Notes under the pieces: generated by a model
Seen by the model: the letters and a program-made list of their open reading frames with translations, nothing else
The model's database searches: none
What the model was told of the DNA's origin: nothing
Translations under genes and position numbers: made by a program
Assembly (NCBI GenBank): GCA_001466705.2
Contig: LATX02000247.1
Coordinates: 124,001 to 188,000 of the forward strand
Direction: 5' to 3'
Origin: Moniliophthora roreri
Taxonomy: Eukaryota > Basidiomycota > Agaricomycetes > Agaricales > Marasmiaceae
Length of the DNA: 64,000 nucleotides
Part shown: piece after piece, positions 57,336-64,000 of the stretch
How positions within the stretch are numbered: position 1 is the first letter of the stretch
Layout: the number at the start of each line of letters is the position of its first letter

Positions 57336-57824
57336 TCATGTTGCTATGTGTCGGAGAAATGTTATGAAGAGTATCACGATAAATATGGGCCTATATGGAT
57401 GTTCAAAACGTAAATAGCTCGCTGTGGAGGGTCGTAAATCGATACATACCAGGAATGTCGCGTCTAATGAAAATTGAAACGACCTTTGTTTTTCCAACCT
57501 GAAATGGACCCTCCCAAGTCTTCGGATTGTCTCCACTACATAGGGACCGAGCCGCGGTTTAGCCATAAGTTGTGTTATCGTCAATGGGATGTCCGTGAAA
57601 GCAGACATTTTGTGCAGGTGGTCCTGAATTGAGTTGAACGGAGAAATTTGCGCGGCGATGTGACCCGGTGTGACTGTAGATGAAAAAGATTTGTCAACTG
57701 ATAAAAAAGGATCGGCGCTCTCTTCGGGCGCTTGGGCATAGTCACAAAGCGCAGTTTCTTCAATTCGGCTCTTGATGGATTTCTTCAGGGGACCATTGAA
57801 TGATTTGCATATGACAACGGGCAT
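57336..57824 (-). CDS. Possible small gene, unknown function
   Basis: A 162-codon frame starts MPVVICKSFNGPLKKSIKSR and includes LAQ-type helical segments such as TDIPLTITQLMAKPRLGPYV and VETIRRLGRVHFRL. A donor-like GTATGT follows ...SLDATFL near 57450, so the last 37 codons may be intronic. No homology, motif or signal peptide is recognised. Length and even composition make it better than a chance frame, but it is weakly supported. Confidence 0.35.
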   Translation of the reverse strand: MPVVICKSFNGPLKKSIKSRIEETALCDYAQAPEESADPFLSVDKSFSSTVTPGHIAAQISPFNSIQDHLHKMSAFTDIPLTITQLMAKPRLGPYVVETIRRLGRVHFRLEKQRSFQFSLDATFLVCIDLRPSTASYLRFEHPYRPIFIVILFITFLRHIAT

Positions 57825-58161
57825 TTTACATAACCTACTACACTATGCAGAAGATTGGAGGACCTAACCATTGTCACGGTCCATTATTCTATTTCGGCAT
57901 CAGAGACCAACTCCAGAGCTGATAGATTAGAGCGATCTAAATAGGAATATACATGACAAAAGGAATACCCAAGTAAAAAGTAAAGTAGTCTATTACACCA
58001 CATGAATCAGTTATCTATTCGTTCGTGACGTTAATTGTGCATTTGTCATATTGAATCTCCCCATAGTACGCCAACTTCCTTCCCCCGCCTCAATTGCTGA
58101 CACGAACTCCGAAGAAAGCCGGCTCTCTACGATCATATATGTCCGAGGTCATCTCGGAGTG

Positions 58162-59264
58162 TCAAAGCTATGTATGTAAACTTTGAGTTCCGCTTAATTA
58201 GCACGAAAGTAGTAAAGACTTACAATAACCTTCACGGTCTTCCCTTTAGGTGGTATAATTGTGTACCCCGGCGCCTGAACGGGGGGAATACTAGCCACAT
58301 AGGTTTTTCGATCACCTGTTTCCGCGAACGGAACTACCAGTGGGGCAGCAGAGTTATTTGGGTTTGGGGAGATAAAAGTAGGTGTCGCAATGGTGTATGC
58401 CGTTGTACCTGATCCAATGGATAGGGATTGAGATCGACGGTGATGGTGTTTGTGTGATGAGTGTGATGATGAATGACGAGAGTGACGGGAAGAGTCATGA
58501 CTGGAAGAATGCGACCTAGGCGACTTGGATTCATAATCATGCGAATCGCGATGAGGACGGGGGCGCGACCTATACTCGTCCGAGTCATGATGGGGCCTCG
58601 ATAGAGATGACGACGGCATCTGCATAGAGGCGGGAAGGGTGTGACTTCTGCTCGGATTATGTGTGGCTGTATGATGTGATGGCGTAACGGTATGTGAACG
58701 ATGAGACGGCGTATCATGACGGGAATGACTTGATTGTGAACGAGGGCGGGAAACATCATATTGCGGCGGCCGAGACGATGAAACGTGCATCTCGAGTCCG
58801 CGAGAAAGGTGATGTGATGAGGCTGTGGGATGCATCGGATTAGGGGGCGGTATTTGGGTTGCGAGAGGAACCTGGGGGTAGGATCTAGGAACGGGAGCAG
58901 CCAGGGGGCTGGGACGTGATGGAGCGAAAGCAAGGCCTCTTGGGACGTCGTAGCGTTCAGTTCCCATACCCAAAGGCGACGGATGAGCAAGACTCCTTCT
59001 CCTTGACGCATCTGATCCACTCCTACTTCTATTCCCTGATGTCGTACCGTGATACTCATGCGGACGAGTCACGGAGCGCACAGCGCTCGGCGCTGGCGAT
59101 GAGTTGAGGCTTCTACTACCCTCACTTGGAACGTCAGATCGTGCTCCAAATGGTGGCCTGAATTCCCTGGAATGCGAGTTGGTATTGTCAACCCATCTTG
59201 AAATGCGGTTTTGGGAGTCCAGATATCGTCGATAACCTTCTTCAGAATAGTCGTATTCTGTCAT
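58162..59264 (-). CDS. Disordered Ser/His/Arg-rich protein, paralogue 2
   Basis: Exon 1 is 59264-58224; a 56-base intron leads to a last exon 58167-58162 with one residue and the stop (348 residues, ending VKVIL). The N-terminus MTEYDYSEEGYRRYLDSQNR and RPPFGARSDV match the gene at 53853-54730. The middle is Pro/Ser/Arg-rich, and residues around 260-285 are Ser/His-rich (SRHSRHSSSHSSHKHHHRRS). The C-terminal segment GYTIIPPKGKTVKVI is shared in pattern with the paralogue. Intron length and position, and the one-codon final exon, are the same in both genes. The function is unknown; the conserved head and tail with a variable linker suggest two short binding regions. Confidence 0.8.
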
Positions 59265-59310
59265 GATTGTGGTTTGAAAGGCGCTGGTGCTTTGGGCAAC
59301 CTAATTGATA

Positions 59311-59318
59311 AATATATA
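59311..59318 (-). promoter_or_regulatory. TATA-like box of paralogue 2
   Basis: TATATATT on the coding strand lies about 50 bases upstream of the ATG at 59264, as in the paralogue. Confidence 0.5.
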
Positions 59319-60491
59319 GTCCTTCTGCAAGCGAAATTGAAGACCCTGAGACGGATATGACGATATGACGCACCTAGGAGCTGCAATAGAGTCGAGAGGT
59401 TATTGAGAGGCCAAGTGGTTTTCAAAGGTTTGCCACCTGACTGACGTTGTCACCTAATATAAAGGGGAATGGACTACCACCGTATCAGGTACGGCTCAGC
59501 CTTTAATATACTTGTCCCTTACCGCTGCTATGTAGTTGCTAAGTTACCGCACTGTTGTCTGCGGTAGTAGTATATATCATGAATTGTGATGTGTCGAATG
59601 TTTTGTGTGTCGGCCTATCTTATGTGCATCGACGGGAGCAGTTAGGCTGTAATGAGGCGCCCGGCTGCGCCGAAAAAGCTTGTCAGAGCGGAAGCAAGGG
59701 GCAGATCATGATAACTGACCTTGCTGTCCTTCAAAAGACGTCAAACCCACTATATCAAAACAGATCTTCTGACGTCTGATTGAACAGTCAATGAGGCAAG
59801 AAATTCCTTTGGTGCAGTGGAGCGTCTGGAATGGGCCCGCTTGGTGATATGGAGTAACGAGTATACCGTATATCTTTGGCTCTTTGAGTGATTTGAGTCC
59901 GAAGTCCGCGTCCGAATATGCCCGAGAAGACAAGTGAGGCTTCAGAAAAAGTTAGGACCTTTCAGAGGCGTTTCCTACTCGCCTAGTCGACATTGCCGGA
60001 ACACAGCGCTGTCGTGCCAGTGGTGATGGTTGGTTAGAGCGTCGGATAGCCGTGGGAAGTGTTTCAAGGGTCGTGAAAAGATAAGAGATAACAACGAGAT
60101 CGCCGTTATGATGTCATTATTCCCTTCAGCCTCCCCTCAAGATGTCCTGTGCCTGCCGCTTGACATGACATCATTTCTTTGTCCAATACCTTCCTCTCCT
60201 TCAAGTCTAATTCATGGGAATAAGGTCAATTCACTAATTCAAACTTCCCGCTCAAGTCTTTTCGTGAAAGCTAGTCTCACGGCCAAGGTATATTACCACC
60301 GTCGGAAATACGGCAATGACAAATTTGGCTGGACACCTGGACCGAGCATGCGAAAGACCGCACAAATAGTAACATGCTTGGGATAGAGCTCAGAGTTTTG
60401 GCTAAAAGACTGCGGTATTGATGCCAGGTATGCAGAACAACCCCTTCTTGTATCGTCGCTTATTTCCCACTTCCTTCTTGCTTCCTTCTAG
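59319..60491. other. Intergenic region between divergent genes
   Basis: Shared upstream region of the minus-strand gene starting at 59264 and the plus-strand hydrolase starting at 60492. A CT-rich tract (60465-60488) lies directly before the hydrolase start. No gene is supported; the frame 60030-60386 lacks motifs. Confidence 0.45.
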
Positions 60492-61759
60492 ATGTCAGAT
60501 CCCAATTTGCGAGAGGACGTTTACACACTCTTTGAAGATATCAGGATATCCTTCACCGATAGCGGCGCACCACCTAACGCGAATAAGTACACCACGTTGA
60601 TCGTCGTACATGGCACCGGGTTCCTTGGAGGTATTCCAGTAGTCCGTCACGATATGTGCCCAATCTGATTTTTTTTACCATGTTCAGCCGGGTTTGCAGC
60701 GATGCAAGCTCTCGCACCAGCCAATAATCTCAGGGTTGTAGCCATGGACCGTCGTGGGTATCGAGGATCCACGCCTTTTACCGAACCAGAGATGGAAGAT
60801 TTCCGGAATGGCAAAAGGGATTCCGTCGACCGACTCATGCGTGTCTTTGTGGCTTTCCTTGTATCCTTTATTGAGAAGGAGAAGATACCGAAACTGCAAG
60901 AAGGTGGAGGCGTAGGCGTCATGGGTTGGTCTTCAGGAGTAATAACTGCCTTGTCGATATTCTCAGATCCCGATACGATGGGCCCCGAGACGTACTCGAT
61001 GTTGGAAGAGTATCTCAAAGACGTTATTTTATATGGTATGTGTTAGTCATTCGTCACTGCGTTCTCGGCTCATGCAAACTCAGATCCTCCATACCTGGCT
61101 CTCGGATACCCTCTACACCCTGATTTCCAGTCACCAGCTGCCTATGTACCATGGAATGATCCTAAAGCGACACCTCCCGAGGAAAAATATGGAAGATTCG
61201 CCTACTGGGTTAGCTGTTATTACGAGCATGATCACACAATCATCTCCACACAAGGTCTAGACGGATATGATCTTCGTTCCCGCACCAACCGTTGCCTGGC
61301 TGAAACATGGTCTGAAGAGCAAGCAAAGATGTTCATTGATGCGAATGCGATCCCAGTTGAATTCGATGTGTAAGTATCGCTTCTTCCTACCTGAAGCTCT
61401 CTAATCAATGTATTTTGCAGGAGATCTCACCCTTCTATGCAACTGCATATTCGGAGAAACACCGAGAGGGCACTCTTCGACAAGAAACTCTTCCCAAGAG
61501 TAAAGCTCACCTACTTGTACGCACCAGAGTCGCCCTGGACAACCGTATGGGCATATCTCGAGACGAAGAGATTATACATGGAGCGAAATGCTGATGACGT
61601 TCGTTCGCTAGAATTTGTTGAGATGAAAGGAGCGAACCACTTTGTGAGTTGTGTCTGACAAATACCTTGGTAGAAAAACTGTCTGACGATTCTTAGATTC
61701 ATCAAATATCCCCGGAAGATTTCATGGCCTATGTAGTTAAACCGTTGTCGTCTGCATAA
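60492..61759 (+). CDS. Alpha/beta-hydrolase fold protein
   Basis: Exons 60492-60630, 60688-61035, 61084-61369, 61421-61643 and 61697-61759 join in phase for 352 residues. The oxyanion-hole motif HGTG lies at 40-43 and the nucleophile elbow GWSSG at 126-130 (Ser128). The catalytic His is probably in KGANHFIHQ near the C-terminus. RVVAMDRRGYRGS is the strand and turn after the oxyanion loop, as in epoxide-hydrolase and carboxylesterase-like members. The acid residue is likely in YLYAPESPWT, where Glu or a nearby Asp must serve. No signal peptide is present, so it is cytosolic. The substrate cannot be told from sequence. It is convergent with the phosphate transporter gene. Confidence 0.9.
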
Positions 61760-62256
61760 TTTTTATACTGTCAATATCACAATTGCTCTATCTTCTCTAT
61801 AGTGTGCGAGCCGGCAGTGACCTTACAGTATAAGACCACTACGGTTATCGCTCACGCCCGAAGGTGATTTCGCAACATGCGATAGTATAAAAGCCTCGTA
61901 AAACGTCGCCTGTTACCGACCCCACTTGAATCGAACTTCTCTTTTTGTAATTCTGCCAGTTCAGTTCTGACGCGATTCCGCACAGTTGAGATGCAATTTG
62001 ACAAATTGCTCGAACGTGTTCCCGCTAGCAGTTGAGGATGAGGAAAGTGCTCGTAAATCTCGAGAAGGTGGCTGGTTATCAGTGTTCTATAGTTATCACG
62101 CCAGGTAATCGATTTGCAACGTAGCTGCGGACATCTTGAGTGTGCTGGGTTCATAGTTTCATATCATTACCGACAATAAGCGTGCCTCAATACAGCATCC
62201 AATTAAAATACAGTCTGTTTTTGGCGTACATTCATGAACAGGAACTAGAGAAATGT
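61760..62256. other. Intergenic region between convergent genes
   Basis: Holds the 3' ends of the hydrolase and of the phosphate transporter. A 100-codon minus-strand frame (61852-62154, with a helical stretch TELAELQKEKFDSSGVG) is open but has no other support. Confidence 0.4.
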
Positions 62257-64000
62257 TTAGAAGCGAGGTGCGTTGAGGATGATCCCCATCAAGCAACCAG
62301 CAGCAGTACCCTGTTGAAAGCATATCAGCTGAAGAATTCATTCTCAAATCTAGGGAATAACGCACCGCAATGGGAATAGTCAGTAGCCAACCAAGATAGA
62401 TCCATCCAATGGCACGCCAATTGACAGCTTTCCAGTCACCATTGCATAATGCAACACCGATGGTAGAGCCGGTAATGCACATTGTTGTCTGCACATCATG
62501 ATCGTTCGGTTAATACTGGAACAAGTATGAAAAGTGGAATATACTGACGGAAACAGGAAGCCCGTATTGTGACGCGAGAATGACAGTAATGGCGGCGCCT
62601 AGCTCCATAGAGAAACCACGCGAGGGAGAGTGCAAGGTAATTCTGTTTCCGAGCACAGCCATGATGTTGTATCCATCTGCAAGGCAACGCACGTCAACGA
62701 GAGTAGTCAGATATCAAGACTAAGAACTCACATGTAGCAAGACCAATAACAAGCATGATAGCACCAAATACCAAAGCCCAAATGGGGGTGGAGGATTTGC
62801 TCGCCGCTGATGAACCGGTACTCCACACTTGGTAGATGACGGAGAAAGGACCAATGGCATTCGAAATATCGTTGGCACCGTGAGCGAAGGAAGCCGTGCA
62901 TGCACTCATGACTTGCATAAAAGAGTAGAGGTGTTCAGTATCATTGGGATATCTGTGACGTGTATCAGCATCTGCGAGCGAAAGCAATAGGGAACAAGTA
63001 CTTACTGTTTGGCCCTCTCATACATGTCAGCTATCCTACGTCCATCGACGGTGTCGCCTTCCTTTGCTTGCATTGCATGAATGTCGACGTTCGTTCCATG
63101 TGTCAGGACCTTCTTGATGAACGGGATGGTCTTGTACCTCGCAATGATGTACAAGTTCTTCGGCTCTACCCATGCTCCTTCAATAGGGTGAGGATCAGCC
63201 TTCTCTACCTCCTCAGAGAGCTTGCTGTGTTGAGGTTGTTGTGCGGGTTCGTCGACATGTCGGTTGCCCTTCTCAGAGTCGGTTTCGATAGATAAATTAT
63301 CTGGTTTGGGTTCTTCGTGGGCTTCCTTACGAATGCGGTAGTCAGGAATGGCAGAGTGAGCACCGATAGTACCAGCATCTGCGGGAGGTTCACGCTTCCA
63401 TAGAAGAGGGCCTATGAAGAAATGATACCATCTGACGGCTGAATGAAGATCTCAATGAACTGGCTCAGCCGACGACATAAAATGACTTACTGTAATCTTT
63501 CTTCACAACCTTGGCGTAGACAAACGGTGCCCAGAATACGACAGAAAGTAAACCTATGACGGCGCCTGTACCAACGATTGCAGCCGCCAACGTTTCTGGT
63601 CCTTCCTTATCGATACCGAGAGAGGGGGAACCCTTGTAGACTAGGGAAAATAACATTTAAGCAGCCCATGTATCGAAAGAGATGTAGATCACTCACTGAT
63701 GCTCATAGTGCATACGGCACCGACCAGGAAGAAGAAAAAGGGGGATGTCATCAACGCCCACTTAGTCGGATCCTCCCTCTTCAAAACGATGAATTTGATG
63801 AGCAGATATACCGCCGAACCGAAGCCTGCCGAGATAGCAGGTGCTATTTCCAGGAAGAAGTGTCATTAAGATTCCCAAGCAGCATGGAAGGGCGTAGACA
63901 TACCGATAATGAGGCCGGCAAAAATCGTAGCAAGACCCTTCCCGCCATTCCATCCCCAATTAGGCGCGTTGGGACCTCCAACAGCGACGCCAACACCAGC
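62257..64000 (-). CDS. PHO4/PiT-type inorganic phosphate transporter (PHO89-like), 5' end beyond the window
   Basis: The minus-strand exons read from the right edge. They include GVGVAVGGPNAPNWGWNGGK, then GLATIFAGLIIG, APAISAGFGSAVYLLIKFIV, TMSIVYKGSPSLGIDKEG and a long hydrophilic loop (about EPPADAG to MYERAKQ). The signature SFAHGANDISNAIGPFSVIY follows, then GYNIMAVLGNRITLHSPSRG, FSMELGAAITVILASQYGLP, VSTTMCITGSTIGVALCNGD and LMGIILNAPRF with the stop at 62257-62259. This duplicated GAND-type signature and the central cytoplasmic loop define the PiT family, which in fungi contains Na+/phosphate symporters. The first GAND copy near the N-terminus is off the right edge. About 8 introns fall in this part and all joins looked in frame. 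It is expected in the plasma membrane. Confidence 0.93.

Noticed and set aside
58334..59059. 241-codon minus-strand frame rich in His/Arg/Pro
   Set aside because: Shifted-frame reading of the low-complexity middle of the 58162-59264 gene.
61852..62154. tRNA suggested by GTTCGATTC on the minus strand
   Set aside because: No A-box, acceptor or anticodon arm could be placed at the required distances.
1..64000. CRISPR arrays, bacterial operons, rRNA genes
   Set aside because: No regularly spaced short repeats, Shine-Dalgarno-led operons or rRNA-like sequence were seen; the gene structures are eukaryotic.

Overview
The window is nuclear DNA of a basidiomycete fungus, most likely an Agaricomycete (mushroom-forming). 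The evidence is genes cut by many 48-70 base introns with GT...AG ends, an AA9 polysaccharide monooxygenase, CFEM-type GPI proteins, an F-box protein with an N-terminal coiled coil, a fungal ABCC transporter, and two gene families (230-2569 and the 8771-13674 relic) that I recognise only as expanded Agaricomycete families. The assembly has a three-base gap at 22919-22921.

Layout. 1-8.4 kb: a ten-exon family gene on the minus strand, a diverged direct repeat, and a small CCCH zinc-finger gene. 8.4-15.8 kb: a decayed 7.3 kb element with inverted ends and two divergent genes, one of them split by a solo LTR. A 972-base hAT-type element with a perfect 8-base target duplication follows. 16.9-18.3 kb: a relic of the first gene and the first member of a small membrane-protein family. 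19.6-25.3 kb: a tandem duplication carrying two CFEM genes, their promoters and tRNA-like elements, with a 390-base MULE-like insertion. 25.4-31.8 kb: a four-exon orphan gene, then a hAT-like element containing a second inverted-repeat pair. 31.8-41.7 kb: three more members of the membrane-protein family (one broken by a solo LTR) and an F-box gene with an N-terminal membrane anchor. 43.7-52.1 kb: a large ABCC transporter and a third CFEM gene. 53.8-64 kb: two paralogous disordered-protein genes flanking an AA9 LPMO, an alpha/beta hydrolase, and a PHO4-type phosphate transporter cut by the right edge.

The least explained system is the family at 17652-18212, 31829-32937, 40022-40537 and 40790-41730. 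Its members share an S/T-rich N-terminus, one membrane helix, an Arg-rich stop-transfer, a PTPY-like motif and a C-terminal PPxY motif, which suggests membrane adaptors for WW-domain (Rsp5/Nedd4-type) ubiquitin ligases. The housekeeping and accessory genes at 43-64 kb look intact, while 8-33 kb is dense in mobile DNA. Exon joins were worked out by hand from splice sites and reading phase; no database search was run.
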